This document shows positions 45,079 to 45,503 of a stretch of DNA of 45,503 nt, piece by piece. The stretch is from Dichomitus squalens LYAD-421 SS1 (taxonomy: Eukaryota > Basidiomycota > Agaricomycetes > Polyporales > Polyporaceae). The notes beneath the pieces were generated by a model. The model worked only from the letters and a program-made list of their open reading frames with translations, had not been told where the DNA came from and ran no database searches. The translations under genes and the position numbers were made by a program. Position 1 is the first letter of the stretch, and each line of letters opens with the position of its first letter. The DNA is taken from positions 10,469-55,971 of the forward strand of contig NW_006766926.1 of assembly GCF_000275845.1 (NCBI RefSeq). Reading direction: 5' to 3'.

Positions 45079-45498
45079 TGTCACGAACCGCCCTCACGGT
45101 GCTACGTTTCCTTTTCGATTCGGACCATTGCCTCGTACGTTCCCTTATTGTTCACTACTCGCTATGGTTTCCCTTTGTCTACACACGGACAATAGTTCCC
45201 TTTGTCCCCATGTCCGCTATTGTCCTACACCCCTTGTACTCCGTACCCATGGCGACGCTATTGTTCTCTAGCGCCCATTGTTCGTTCCCTGTATATAGCT
45301 GGATCCCTTGCTACCTGGAGACTCTAGTTTCGACCTCTTGTCTCCAGGTAAGCCATCGTGTATTTCGCTCTGTAGATACTTCGCTCAATACACAACTTGT
45401 CTCCAGTCCTGCCTGTTGAGCTCCGCTCCAGTCTCACTGTGATCAGAGCTCGTCGGCGCTCCTGCCTGCCTCGCTCGTCTCCGCTTATTCGCTCGACA
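45079..45498 (+). mobile_element. LTR of a second element, nested in the chromovirus
   Basis: Integrase homology stops at TGTCACGAACC (45079). From there the DNA has no coding content but looks like an LTR: a U3-like part with repeated CTATTGT/CCCTTTGT motifs (45140-45270), a TATATA box at 45292-45297, then a leader-like part. A likely end is GACA at 45498, giving a 420-bp LTR with TGTC/GACA termini. The five bases before it are CTCAC while those after are GTCAG, so this is not a solo LTR. It is more likely the left LTR of an element continuing past 45503. No homology to the first LTR is evident. Confidence 0.62.
45312..45350 (+). other. 11-bp inverted repeat (hairpin) with splice-donor sequence
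   Basis: TACCTGGAGAC (45312-45322) pairs perfectly with GTCTCCAGGTA (45340-45350), with a 17-nt loop. It lies just downstream of the LTR TATA box, so it would be at the 5' end of the transcript. The right arm contains a perfect CAG-GTAAGC splice donor. Confidence 0.7.
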
Positions 45499-45503
45499 GT
45501 CAG

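Overview
The window is nuclear DNA of a filamentous basidiomycete, most likely an agaricomycete. The signs are many short (about 50-60 nt) GT-AG introns with GTRNGT donors, moderately GC-rich coding sequence, densely packed genes on both strands, a DUF6533-type seven-helix protein, a NACHT-WD40 NLR, and a chromodomain Ty3/Gypsy retrotransposon. All gene models below were assembled by hand by splicing exons, so exon ends are predictions.

Positions 1-28,300 are an ordinary gene-dense housekeeping block, with genes often in divergent pairs: glycine cleavage T protein (-) and ALG5 (+); an Nro1/ETT1-like protein (+); coronin (+); ketopantoate reductase (-) diverging from an FAD-dependent DAO-type oxidoreductase (+); an Abp1-like actin-patch protein (-) diverging from a mitochondrial carrier (+); a DUF6533 membrane protein (-); mitochondrial Hsp78/ClpB (+); and a MYND zinc-finger protein (-). 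Three products (GcvT, carrier, Hsp78) should act in mitochondria. Coronin and Abp1 both act on actin and the Arp2/3 complex.

Positions 28,500-42,404 are an accessory region built from a repeated module: an NLR-type gene on the minus strand diverging from an unrecognised plus-strand gene, here called X. There are two NLR copies. NLR-B (36,120-41,140) looks complete: N-terminal helical domain, NACHT, 14 WD40 repeats and a C-terminal cap. NLR-A (30,987-33,215) has lost the NACHT domain and the first eight WD40 repeats by a deletion that joins the N-terminal domain in frame to the remaining repeats; it later acquired a 2-nt frameshift. Gene X is seen three times (about 28,522-30,388, 33,850-35,488 and 41,990-42,404), in different states of decay. 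NLRs of this kind are known or suspected fungal immune, allorecognition or cell-death receptors, so this locus is the best candidate for unusual biology in the window.

Positions 42,405-45,503 are transposon sequence. A minus-strand Ty3/Gypsy chromovirus (LTR 42,405-42,723, then integrase and chromodomain, plus a C-terminal ORF in another frame) interrupts the third X copy. It is itself interrupted at 45,079 by the LTR of a second element that runs off the right edge. I recognised no rRNA, tRNA or CRISPR array.
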